NCBI RefSeq assembly: GCF_914271435.1
Contig: NZ_CAJZAI010000008.1
Location: 214,092-278,091, forward strand
Direction of reading: 5' to 3'
DNA: 64,000 nt
From: Cupriavidus laharis
Lineage (GTDB): Bacteria; Pseudomonadota; Gammaproteobacteria; Burkholderiales; Burkholderiaceae
Both the position numbers and the translations under genes were made by a program. Below are positions 25,694 through 33,308 of the stretch, in pieces (the stretch's first letter is position 1; every line of letters starts with the position of its first letter). The notes beneath the pieces were generated by a model. That model was not told the DNA's origin. It worked only from the letters and a program-made list of their open reading frames with translations, and did no database searches.

Positions 25694-25792
25694 ATCCGCC
25701 AGCCGGGTGCAGCCCTGCGCAAGATGATCAACGACCAGCGTGCGCAGTGGAAGCCCATGGTGGCGGCTTCGGGCTTCACTGCCAGCGACTGA
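25694..25792 (+). pseudogene. 3' remnant of a Bug/TctC receptor gene
   Basis: Between two intact genes, the frame 25694-25792 reads IRQPGAALRKMINDQRAQWK followed by PMVAASGFTASD and a TGA stop. This is the usual C-terminal end of Bug/TctC receptors (helix with W..V...G). There is an in-frame stop at 25691 and no start, so the gene has lost everything but its last 30 codons. It points toward the 3' end of the intact Bug gene on the other strand, 18 bases away. Confidence 0.55.
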
Positions 25793-25810
25793 TCGCGGAA
25801 GGAAAGGTGA

Positions 25811-26797
25811 CTACTCGATCGTCACCTTCCCGTCCTTCACCAGCTTCGCGAACTTGACGGTTTCATCGTTGATGCGCTTCGCGAATTCGTCGGCCGTGTT
25901 CGCCATGGGTTCCGCACCGGCGGCCAGCATGCGCTGCTGGAAGTCCTGCGACTTCACGATCTTCACGATCTCGGCGCTGAGCCTGGACACGATCGGCTTG
26001 GGCGTGGCCGCAGGCGCCAGCACACCGAACCACGTGCCGATATCAAAGCCCTTCAGGCCCGATTCTTCGAGCGTCGGTACCTCGGGCAGCGCGCTGGACC
26101 GCTCTGCCGTCGTCACTGCCAGGGCTCTGAGCTTGCCGGCCTTGATATGGGGCAGCACCGTGGTCAGCGTATCAAACGACATGGTGACCTGTCCGCCCAG
26201 CAGGTCAGTCGTCAGCGGGCCGCTGCCCTTGTATGGCACGTGCAGCAGCGACGCGCCCGTCGCCGCCTGGAACTGAGTGCCGATCAGGTGCTGTGCCGTG
26301 CCATTGCCGTTGGAGCCATACGCGAATTCCATGGGCGATTTCTTCGCCAGTGCGACCAGTTCCGCGACGTTCTTCGCCGGCGTTTTGGCGGCGTTGATGA
26401 CAAGCACGTTGGGCACCATCGCGACCGTTGCAACCGGTGCCAGGTCCTTCTGGAAACTGTAGGGCAGCTTCCTGTAGACGCTGGTCGCGATGGTGTGGTG
26501 CACCGCGCCCATCAGCAGCGTGTAGCCGTCCGGCTTCGCCTTGGCCACGTAGTCCGCGCCAACCGTCGCGCCGGCGCCGGGCCGGTTCTCGACGATGACA
26601 GGCTGCCCAAGGTTCTTCGACAACTGGTCCCCGAGCGCGCGCGCCAGCACGTCCGTCGTGCCGCCGGACGGAAATGGCACCACCAGGCTGATCGGCCGCG
26701 CGGGCCATTCCTGGGGTAGCGCGGCCGGGGACGCGGCGAACCCGGCCGCCAGCACCGAAAGGCGAAGAATGTTCCGCAAGGCAAGGGAAGTGCGCAT
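25811..26797 (-). CDS. Bug/TctC-family periplasmic receptor (tartrate module)
   Basis: A 328-residue receptor with a signal peptide (LRLSVLAAGFAASPAALPQEW). Family marks: RPISLVVPFPSGGTTDVLARALG, VIVENRPGAGATVGADYVA, KPDGYTLLMG and VPYKGSGPLTTDLLGGQV. ATG 26795-26797 is chosen because CAGGAGACAGCC precedes it. It lies downstream of ttuC, with a remnant of a glycerate-kinase gene in between, so tartrate or a related dicarboxylate is the likely ligand. It would feed a TctAB carrier such as the one at 8.3-10.3 kb. Confidence 0.92.
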   Translation of the reverse strand: MRTSLALRNILRLSVLAAGFAASPAALPQEWPARPISLVVPFPSGGTTDVLARALGDQLSKNLGQPVIVENRPGAGATVGADYVAKAKPDGYTLLMGAVHHTIATSVYRKLPYSFQKDLAPVATVAMVPNVLVINAAKTPAKNVAELVALAKKSPMEFAYGSNGNGTAQHLIGTQFQAATGASLLHVPYKGSGPLTTDLLGGQVTMSFDTLTTVLPHIKAGKLRALAVTTAERSSALPEVPTLEESGLKGFDIGTWFGVLAPAATPKPIVSRLSAEIVKIVKSQDFQQRMLAAGAEPMANTADEFAKRINDETVKFAKLVKDGKVTIE

Positions 26798-26800
26798 TGG

Positions 26801-27010
26801 CTGTCTCCTGTTTGATGGGTATGCGCGGCAGACGCGCATCGCCGGGCTTGATGGTCTCTGCCGCCTCGGAGGCAAGCGCGTCGAGCACGTGGCGCGGCAC
26901 GTCGATGCCATAGCGCCGGATGATGTCGAGTGCGTCGGCACGCGTAGTGGAGTCGGCCACCGTCGGGCCGGAGGCGATGTCGATCGGGTCATCGCCGGGC
27001 ACGGTAATGC
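26801..27010 (-). pseudogene. internal fragment of a TtuD-type glycerate 2-kinase/hydroxypyruvate reductase gene
   Basis: Immediately after the ttuC stop the minus strand reads, in another frame and without a start, LSITVPGDDPIDIASGPTVA and DSTTRADALDIIRRYGIDVP, ending ETIKPGDARLPRIP before the Bug gene. The VPGDDP...ASGPTV.D.TT.ADAL pattern is a conserved block of the DUF4147/MOFRL glycerate kinase family (TtuD, GckA). Only about 65 of some 420 residues remain. The ribosome site of the Bug gene lies inside its end. In relatives ttuC and ttuD are neighbours, so this is a deletion scar. Confidence 0.68.
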
Positions 27011-28099
27011 TCAGGCCGCCCTGGCCTGCTGGCTCGCGGCCAAGTAATCGCAGACAGCCTTGGTCACATCGGCCGTACGGGCCTTGCCGCCGAGGTCGCC
27101 GGTGTGCAGCGCGGGGTTTGCGGTGACGGCTTCGATGGCTGCCATCAGGCGCTGTGCGGCGGCTCGCTCGCCAAGGTGTTCCAGCAACATGACGACGGAC
27201 CAGAACGTGCCGACGGGATTGGCCAGGCCCTTTCCCATGATGTCGAAGGCAGAGCCGTGGATCGGCTCGAACATGGACGGGTAGCGGCGCTCCGGGTCGA
27301 TATTGCCGGTCGGCGCGATGCCGAGGCTGCCCGCGAGCGCGGCGGCCAGGTCGCTCAGGATGTCGGCGTGCAGGTTGGTGGCGACGATGGTGTCGAGCGA
27401 CTTCGGACGGTTGACCATGCGCGCGGTCGCGGCATCGACGAGTTCCTTGTCCCAGGTGACGTCCGGGAATTCCTTCGCCACCTGCACGGCCACTTCGTCC
27501 CACATCACCATGGCGTGGCGCTGCGCGTTGGACTTGGTGATGACCGTCAGCAGCTTGCGCGGACGCGATTGCGCCAGCCTGAACGCAAAGCGCAGGATGC
27601 GCTCGACGCCAACACGGGTCATCATCGACACGTCGGTCGCGGCTTCGATCGGATGGCCCTGGTGGACGCGGCCGCCGACGCCGGAGTATTCGCCTTCGGA
27701 GTTCTCGCGCACGATGACCCAGTCCAGGTCCTCGGGCGCGCAGCGCTTGAGCGGCGCGTCGACGCCGGGCAGGATGCGCGTCGGACGCACATTGGCGTAC
27801 TGGTCGAAGCCCTGGCAGATCTTCAGGCGCAGGCCCCAGAGCGTGATGTGGTCGGGAATCTGGTTGTCGCCGGCCGAGCCGAACAGGATCGCGTCCTTGC
27901 CGCGCAGCGCGTCCAGGCCATCCGCCGGCATCATCACGCCGTGCTGGCGGTAGTAGTCGCCGCCCCAGCCGAAGTTCTCGAACTCGAAGCGGAAGCTCGC
28001 GCCCGCGGCGGCCAGCGCTTCCATCACCTCGCGCCCGGCGGGCACCACCTCCTTGCCAATGCCATCGCCCGGAATCGTCGCGATCTTGTACGTCTTCAT
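27011..28099 (-). CDS. ttuC: tartrate dehydrogenase/decarboxylase, D-malate type
   Basis: A 362-residue member of the isocitrate/isopropylmalate dehydrogenase family. Marks: IPGDGIGKEVVPAGREVMEA at the N-terminus, LWGLRLKICQGFDQYANVRP, the VRENSEGEYSGVGGRVHQG segment, IVATNLHADILSDLAAALAGSLGIAPTGNI and EPIHGSAFDIMGKGLANPVG near the C-terminus. The residues IPDH..LWGLRLKI and the length are those of TtuC/YeaU enzymes that act on tartrate and D-malate with NAD, Mn and K. ATG 28097-28099. It faces a divergent LysR gene and heads a broken tartrate operon. Confidence 0.93.
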   Translation of the reverse strand: MKTYKIATIPGDGIGKEVVPAGREVMEALAAAGASFRFEFENFGWGGDYYRQHGVMMPADGLDALRGKDAILFGSAGDNQIPDHITLWGLRLKICQGFDQYANVRPTRILPGVDAPLKRCAPEDLDWVIVRENSEGEYSGVGGRVHQGHPIEAATDVSMMTRVGVERILRFAFRLAQSRPRKLLTVITKSNAQRHAMVMWDEVAVQVAKEFPDVTWDKELVDAATARMVNRPKSLDTIVATNLHADILSDLAAALAGSLGIAPTGNIDPERRYPSMFEPIHGSAFDIMGKGLANPVGTFWSVVMLLEHLGERAAAQRLMAAIEAVTANPALHTGDLGGKARTADVTKAVCDYLAASQQARAA

Positions 28100-28191
28100 C
28101 TTTCGTATCCTGTCGGGGTCGCCGCTGAATTGAGTGAGGTTTGAGTGAAGTGGATTCTGTCCGGTAGACGAGGTTTTGGATCGGCGCTAGA

Positions 28192-28219
28192 GTTAAACCA
28201 TTATTAACCTGAAGTTAAC
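28192..28219. promoter_or_regulatory. GTTAA/TTAAC repeats in the ttuC/lysR intergenic region
   Basis: GTTAA (28192-28196) and TTAAC (28204-28208) form an interrupted inverted repeat, and a full GTTAAC lies at 28214-28219, only 6 bases before the LysR start codon. The AT-rich, repeated half-sites in a GC-rich genome suggest binding sites for the LysR regulator acting on ttuC and on itself. Confidence 0.55.
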
Positions 28220-28225
28220 AACGAG

Positions 28226-29149
28226 ATGGGCGCGTCGAGCGGTATCCAGCCGTCCGAACTGGGCTTCTTCGCCTCGGTGGCGACGGCAGGCAGCCTGAGC
28301 GCCGCTGCGCGCGACCTGGGCATCACCACAGCGGCGGTCAGCAAGCGGCTCGCGCAGATGGAGTCGCGCATCGGCATGCCGCTGGTGACGCGGACCACGC
28401 GCCGCATGAGCCTGACGCCGGAAGGAGAGGTGTTCCTGGAGCATGCGCGGCGGATCCTCGGCGAGATCGATGACCTGCAGCAACTGCTGACCAGCGCCAA
28501 GGGCCGGCCCAGCGGTCTGCTGCGCGTCAATGCCACGCTCGGCTTCGGCCGCATGCACGTGGCGCCGGTGATTGCCGAGTACAGCTGCAAGTATCCGGAC
28601 GTCGACGTGCAGCTCCAGCTATCGGCTGATCCGCCGCCGCTGACCGACGACGCCTTCGATGTGTGCGTGCGCTTCGGCGAGCCGCCCGATGCCCGCATCG
28701 TTGCCAAGCTGCTGGCGCCCAACCGGCGCCTGCTTTGCGCATCGCCGAAGTACCTGCGCGAGCATGGCGTGCCGCAGACGCCGTCGGACCTGCTGCGCCA
28801 CAACTGCATCGGCATCCGGCAGGGCAGCGATGCCTATGGCGTATGGCGCCTGACGCCGGTCAAGGGCGGGAAGACACGCACGGAGTCGATTCATGTGCGC
28901 GGCAACCTCACGACCAATGACGGGGAGATCGCGGTGAACTGGGCGCTCGAAGGGCACGGCATCGTGATGCGCGCGGAATGGGATATCGAGCGCTACCTGC
29001 GCAGCGGCCGGCTGGTGCAGGTGCTGCCCCAGTACGCCACCCCGGAGGCGAATATCTATGCCGTGTACCAGCAGCGCCACCAGTTGTCGTCGCGCATCCG
29101 GCTCTTCGTGGAGTTCCTGGCGCTGAAATTCAGCGAGTTCGGCAAGTAG
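28226..29149 (+). CDS. LysR-type transcriptional regulator of the tartrate module
   Basis: A 307-residue LysR protein: [50 protein letters not shown] (winged helix, residues about 10-60) and a PBP-like effector domain with GLLRVNATLGFGRMHVAPVIAEYSCKYPDVDVQLQLS. It has the sequence style of TtuA/DmlR regulators that control tartrate or D-malate dehydrogenases. It is divergent from ttuC with GTTAA half-sites in the shared promoter. The start ATG 28226 overlaps that operator region, which suggests strong autorepression. Confidence 0.9.
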   Translation: MGASSGIQPSELGFFASVATAGSLSAAARDLGITTAAVSKRLAQMESRIGMPLVTRTTRRMSLTPEGEVFLEHARRILGEIDDLQQLLTSAKGRPSGLLRVNATLGFGRMHVAPVIAEYSCKYPDVDVQLQLSADPPPLTDDAFDVCVRFGEPPDARIVAKLLAPNRRLLCASPKYLREHGVPQTPSDLLRHNCIGIRQGSDAYGVWRLTPVKGGKTRTESIHVRGNLTTNDGEIAVNWALEGHGIVMRAEWDIERYLRSGRLVQVLPQYATPEANIYAVYQQRHQLSSRIRLFVEFLALKFSEFGK

Positions 29150-29218
29150 GGCGCAACAGCCAGCTTTGCCCCGCTGGCTGGCGCCCTGCGTACAATGCGG
29201 GGCTCGACTCCTGGGATG

Positions 29219-29404
29219 ATGTCCGTGAAGAAAACCGACCTGGAAAAAAACAAGGGCCTGAAGATTGCCAACAGCATGAAGCAGGCGGGCGCCAACCGCG
29301 GCGGCTCCCTGCCGAAGACGAAGGGCCAGCAGGCCGCCGGCAAGACCGGATTGCTCGGCAAGCTGCTGGGCAAGGCGCTGCCGCCGGAGAAGGCGGAGGA
29401 TTGA
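29219..29404 (+). CDS. small basic conserved-type protein
   Basis: A 61-residue basic protein: MSVKKTDLEKNKGLKIANSM then KQAGANRGGSL and a C-terminal GKLLGKALPPEKAED. About one residue in five is lysine. A TACAAT box lies 22 bases upstream of the start (29191-29196), so a short leader is likely; two adjacent ATGs (29216, 29219) are possible starts. I do not recognise a function; it looks like one of the short lysine-rich proteins with poly-Gly/Lys turns conserved in Burkholderiaceae. It is a single-gene unit between a LysR gene and the MITE. Confidence 0.6.
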   Translation: MSVKKTDLEKNKGLKIANSMKQAGANRGGSLPKTKGQQAAGKTGLLGKLLGKALPPEKAED

Positions 29405-29461
29405 AGTGCAGTCTTCGGCCCGCGAGCGTGGATATGGCGCGGCGGGCCGTAGTCGTCGTAC

Positions 29462-29635
29462 CTATTGATGTTTCCAGAATTCATGACAACGCAAAATATT
29501 CGTCGTCCCCGCGCAGGCGGGGACCCAGTGACTTTTTGTCCCCCTTCGGGGGACTTGTAAGACGCTGGATTCCCGCCTTCGCGGGAATGACGGTGGTTGC
29601 TTTGATGTTGTCGTGAAATAGGGAAAGCTCAATAG
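29462..29635 (-). mobile_element. MITE-like repeat, copy 2 (inverted with respect to copy 1)
   Basis: Base-for-base identical to the reverse complement of 3717-3890. The 168-bp core is 29465-29632, flanked by TA on both sides inside CTATTGA and TCAATAG. It sits at the 3' end of psuG: read on the minus strand, psuG ends ATC TAT TGA with the TAT and TGA partly from the element, whereas removal would restore ATC TAG. So the insertion occurred at the stop codon. Confidence 0.8.
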
Positions 29636-30579
29636 ATTGGCGGGGCGCCACGTCCTGCTTTGGCCAGCGCTACCGCAAGCCGGGCGCCAACTTCGGCGTT
29701 GTGTTTCACCAGCGCGATATTGGTTGCCAGGCTGCGCCCGCCTGTCAGTGCCTTGATCCGTGCCAGCAGGAACGGGGTCACGGCCTTGCCCGTGATCCCT
29801 TGGGCCTGCGCCTCGGCGAGCGCCTGCTGTGTCAGCGCATCGATCTCCTCTGATGGCATCGCAGCCGCTACCGGCACCGGCGTGCTTAGTACCACGCCGC
29901 CCGCGAGCCCGAGATCCCATTTTGTGCGGATGAAGCGTGCCTGGTCAGCGGCATCATCCAGCCTGTAGTCCGCCCGAAAGCCGCTATCGCGCGTGTAGAA
30001 CGCCGCGAAATTGTCCTGTTCGCAACTGAGCACGGGCACGCCATGGGTTTCCAGGTATTCCAGCGTCAGCCCGATATCCAGGATCGACTTGGCGCCCGCG
30101 CACACCACCGCTACCGAGGTCCGCGCCAGTTCCTGCAGGTCAGCCGAGATATCGAAGGTCTCCTGCGCGCCGCGGTGCACGCCGCCGATACCGCCGGTGA
30201 CAAAGACCTCGATGCCGGCCAGCGCCGCGCAGATCATCGTGCCGGCCACCGTGGTCGCGCCGAGTGCGCCGCTGGCCAGCACGGCGGGCAGGTCGCGGCG
30301 GCTGACTTTATGCGCTTCGCCGGAACGGCCGAGCCGTTCGAGTTCATCCTCGGACAGCCCGATGCGGATGCGCCTGTCGATCAGCGCGATCGTCGCGGGC
30401 TCGGCACCCAGGTCGCGGATCACGGTTTCCACCTCGCGCGCCGTGCGCACGTTTTCGGGGTAGGGCATGCCGTGCGCGATGATGGTCGATTCCAGCGCGA
30501 CAAGGGGACGGCCGGCAGCGCGCGCTGCAGCGGCGGGGGCGCTGTAGGTCAGCCAGGATCGGGCGAGGTTGGCAGCCAA
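29629..30579 (-). CDS. psuG: pseudouridine-5'-phosphate glycosidase
   Basis: A 316-residue protein of the PsuG/IndA family. Conserved blocks: PLVALESTIIAHGMPYPENV, VGEPATIALIDRRIRIGLSEDELERLG style segment (here GAEPATIALIDRRIRIGL), GATTVAGTMICAALAGIEVFVTGGIGGVHRG and FRADYRLDD. It splits pseudouridine 5-phosphate into uracil and ribose 5-phosphate. The start is taken as TTG 30577-30579, nine bases after GGGG; the family normally begins near WLTYS, so this is plausible. No psuK kinase follows. The stop codon has been rewritten by the MITE insertion, adding a single tyrosine. Confidence 0.9.
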   Translation of the reverse strand: MAANLARSWLTYSAPAAAARAAGRPLVALESTIIAHGMPYPENVRTAREVETVIRDLGAEPATIALIDRRIRIGLSEDELERLGRSGEAHKVSRRDLPAVLASGALGATTVAGTMICAALAGIEVFVTGGIGGVHRGAQETFDISADLQELARTSVAVVCAGAKSILDIGLTLEYLETHGVPVLSCEQDNFAAFYTRDSGFRADYRLDDAADQARFIRTKWDLGLAGGVVLSTPVPVAAAMPSEEIDALTQQALAEAQAQGITGKAVTPFLLARIKALTGGRSLATNIALVKHNAEVGARLAVALAKAGRGAPPIY

Positions 30580-30651
30580 TTCGATGTTCCCCGCGGACAG
30601 CAGGTCGCGCTGATTGGCCGGGGCGACGGTCGAGCCCCGGCTAGCTTGTTA

Positions 30652-32058
30652 CTACACTTCCTTGGTCATCCCCTTCAGGTCAATCCACAAGGCAAACTCC
30701 TCCTCCGTCACGTGTCCCGACGCAATCGCCGCCTCGCGTAGCGACAGGTTGCGCTTGACCGCCAGCTTGGCGATCTCGGCGGCCTTGTCGTAGCCGATAT
30801 GCGGATTGAGCGCGGTCACCGGCATCAGCGAGCGTTCGAGCAGTTCGGCAATGCGCTCGCGATCCGCTTCCACGCCTTCGACCATGTGTTCGGCGAAGCT
30901 CGATGCCGCATCGGCAAGCAGGGTCACCGACTGCAGCAGGCTGTAGACGATCACCGGCTTGTACGCATTGAGTTCGAGCGTGCCCAGCGCATTGGCCAGT
31001 GTCACCGTGGTGTGATTGCCGATCACGCGGCAGCACACCATCGCCAGCGCTTCGGCCTGCGTGGGATTGACCTTGCCCGGCATGATCGACGAGCCCGGCT
31101 CGTTGGCCGGCAGCTGCAGTTCGGCAAAGCCCGCGCGCGGGCCGGATCCAAGCAGCATGAAGTCGCGCGCGATCTTCAGGAATGATGAGGCCGTCGTATT
31201 GAGCGCGCCGGACAGGTCCGCCAGCGCATCGTGGGCGGCCTGCAAGGCATAGCGGTTCGGTGCCGGCTCGAACGGCAGGCCTGTGTAGTCGGCCAGCGCG
31301 CGCGCGAACGCGGCGGCGAACCCGGGCGGCGCGTTCAGGCCGGTGCCCACGGCCGTGCCGCCCTGCGCGACGGGCATGGCGCGCAGCATGGACTGCTGCA
31401 GCCGCGACTGCGCGTCGGCTACCTGCGTCATATAGCCCGAGAACTCCTGGCCGAGGGTCAGGGGCACAGCATCCTGCAAGTGGGTGCGGCCGACCTTGAC
31501 GATGTCGGCAAACGCGTCCACCTTGCGCGAGAAGGTCTGCTGAAGCAGTTCCAGCGCCGGCAGCAACTTCTGCTGGATCGCCCGCGTGGCGGCGATGTGC
31601 ATGGCGGTCGGGAAGCTGTCGTTGGACGACTGGCTCGCGTTGACGTGGTCGTTCGGGTGCACCGGCTTCTTGCTGCCCACCTGGCCGCCCAGCAATTGAA
31701 TGGCACGGTTGGCGATGACCTCGTTGAGGTTCATGTTGGTCTGGGTGCCGGAACCGGTCTGCCAGACCGACAGCGGGAACTCGTCGGGCCAGCGGCCTTC
31801 GATCACTTCGCTGGCCGCATGCTCGATGGCGCCGGCCAGTTCCTGCGAGAGCACGCCCAGCTCGCGGTTGGCACGCGCGGCGCACAGTTTGAGGACGGCG
31901 AACGCTTCAATCAGCGCCGGCGGCATCTTTTCATTGCCGATGCGGAAATTCTGGCGCGAGCGCTCGGTCTGCGCCCCCCAGAGATGGTCGGCGGGTACCG
32001 GCACATCGCCGAGACTGTCTTTTTCAATGCGGGTGGCGGAGGAAGACGGTGCGGACAT
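30652..32058 (-). CDS. fumC: class II fumarate hydratase
   Basis: A 468-residue enzyme of the fumarase/aspartase superfamily. Marks of class II fumarase: LWGAQTERSRQNFRIG at the N-terminus, the active-site segment KVGRTHLQDAVPLTLGQEFSGY and the catalytic loop GSSIMPGKVNPTQAEALAMV. It interconverts fumarate and malate in the citric-acid cycle without an iron-sulfur cluster, so it can serve under oxidative stress. It is monocistronic here; the 266 bases between it and the copper-storage-like gene hold a weak stem-loop at 32287-32308. Confidence 0.97.
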   Translation of the reverse strand: MSAPSSSATRIEKDSLGDVPVPADHLWGAQTERSRQNFRIGNEKMPPALIEAFAVLKLCAARANRELGVLSQELAGAIEHAASEVIEGRWPDEFPLSVWQTGSGTQTNMNLNEVIANRAIQLLGGQVGSKKPVHPNDHVNASQSSNDSFPTAMHIAATRAIQQKLLPALELLQQTFSRKVDAFADIVKVGRTHLQDAVPLTLGQEFSGYMTQVADAQSRLQQSMLRAMPVAQGGTAVGTGLNAPPGFAAAFARALADYTGLPFEPAPNRYALQAAHDALADLSGALNTTASSFLKIARDFMLLGSGPRAGFAELQLPANEPGSSIMPGKVNPTQAEALAMVCCRVIGNHTTVTLANALGTLELNAYKPVIVYSLLQSVTLLADAASSFAEHMVEGVEADRERIAELLERSLMPVTALNPHIGYDKAAEIAKLAVKRNLSLREAAIASGHVTEEEFALWIDLKGMTKEV

Positions 32059-32325
32059 TGACGAGCTCCTGGCAACGGGGAGAGAGGTTGGCCGGCGGCG
32101 GTACGGGATGGCCGTTCTCTAGAATAGTGCGTCATGTCCGGCGTCCGGGCATTCCCCGGCAACCAGCGTGCACCCTGTACTCCCTCCGCGAGCATCGTGA
32201 CGCGCGGGTCATCGATGCCTTTGCCACGCTGGCGGTACCGGCCAGCCAGGACGCACCGGGGCGCGTGCGGCGATGGAGTGAGGCGACCGGCACCCACCGG
32301 GGTGCCGGCATGCGGTACGCCGCGG

Positions 32326-32676
32326 CTAGGCCGTCATCTTCAGGCAGGCTTCCATGCAGGCCGCGCAGGCGCGGGCGCATTCCTGGCAATGGTCGGCGTC
32401 GTGCCGCTCGCATTCTTCCTTGCACCACTTGCAGACTTCGGCGCAATCTTCGCAGACGAGCGGGGCAAATTCGCTGTTGCGGAGCATATAGGACGCGGCA
32501 AGCTGCGCAATGCCGGCGCAGTCCATGTCCAGCGCGATGCAGCGCGCCATCTTGCGCACGTCAGGCTCTTCCAGGCACGCCGCGGCGCACTTGAGCGCGG
32601 CGGCGGCGCAGGCATTGCAGGCGGCAATGCAGTCGGCGTAGCGGCGGGCGTTTTCCTGCACGGTGGGTCGGATCAT
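32326..32676 (-). CDS. cysteine-rich four-helix-bundle copper-storage-like protein
   Basis: A 116-residue protein with 17 cysteines at 16, 20, 23, 30, 34, 46, 53, 75, 78, 82, 85, 89, 97, 100, 104, 107 and 111. Their spacing, CxxxC and CxxC steps along helices, matches the cytosolic Csp/DUF326 family, which packs many Cu(I) ions inside a four-helix bundle and forms tetramers. There is no signal peptide, so it should act in the cytoplasm (Csp3 type). ATG 32674-32676 has AGGACG upstream. It is not next to copper exporters. Copper storage is inferred from the family. Confidence 0.85.
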   Translation of the reverse strand: MIRPTVQENARRYADCIAACNACAAAALKCAAACLEEPDVRKMARCIALDMDCAGIAQLAASYMLRNSEFAPLVCEDCAEVCKWCKEECERHDADHCQECARACAACMEACLKMTA

Positions 32677-32942
32677 GGGAGCGTCCTCCTTGGGGGATCG
32701 GTGACGGGGACAAGCAGAGACCCGCGGCGGTGACTGAAACGCCAGTCGCGGGCGACCTTATCCACAATAGCAGGCGCGAACGTGTCCTGCCGGGGCGGGT
32801 TTGCTGCACAGCAGTGATCTACAATGCCGCCTGCACCGCACAACCGGCCGCATGAGTGGCCATGGCGGTGGCACTTGCCGCCCTTGGCCGTGCTCTAATC
32901 GGAAAGGCGGCATTCCACACGTGGCAGGAAAGGAAGGACATC

Positions 32943-33308
32943 ATGGGCGAGGCAAAACGACGGGGTACGCCCCAGCAGCGTGCCGAACAGGCACGTGCGA
33001 AGAAAGAGGCCCTGCGCCCGGCGCAACTGGTTTGCGGCCACTGCAAGGCTGCCTTCCGCGAATTCGACGAACTGGATGTGCCGGGGCTGCCCGGCATCGA
33101 CGCCGTCTTTGGCGGGCAGTGTCCGGCGTGCGGCAATGACGTGGTCGTTTTCAAGGGCGAGCCGAACGCCGTGGCCGAAGCGATGCTTGCCTGGCAGAAG
33201 ATGCTGGGCGCCGACGCGCAGCTCGGCTACCAATCCAGCGATGGCCGCCATGTGCCGTATGAGCCGGGCAGCGATGCCGGCGAAGACCCGGGCGGCACGG
33301 TTCACTGA
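32943..33308 (+). CDS. small zinc-ribbon protein, unrecognised family
   Basis: A 121-residue protein starting at ATG 32943 with AGGAAGGACATC before it. After a basic N-terminus (MGEAKRRGTPQQRAEQARAKK) it has a zinc ribbon with Cys31, Cys34, Cys60 and Cys63 (LVCGHC and GQCPACG). The C-terminal 50 residues are acidic and polar. The MGEAKRRG start is shared by several short proteobacterial proteins with metal-binding or RNA-related roles, but I do not recognise this one. Its end overlaps the 3' end of the convergent GGDEF gene by 7 bases. Confidence 0.72.
   Translation: MGEAKRRGTPQQRAEQARAKKEALRPAQLVCGHCKAAFREFDELDVPGLPGIDAVFGGQCPACGNDVVVFKGEPNAVAEAMLAWQKMLGADAQLGYQSSDGRHVPYEPGSDAGEDPGGTVH

Noticed and set aside
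32287..32308. CCGGCACC/GGTGCCGG stem as terminator of the copper-storage-like gene
   Set aside because: Well placed 18 bases after the stop, but no T-run follows on that strand, so I did not list it as a terminator.
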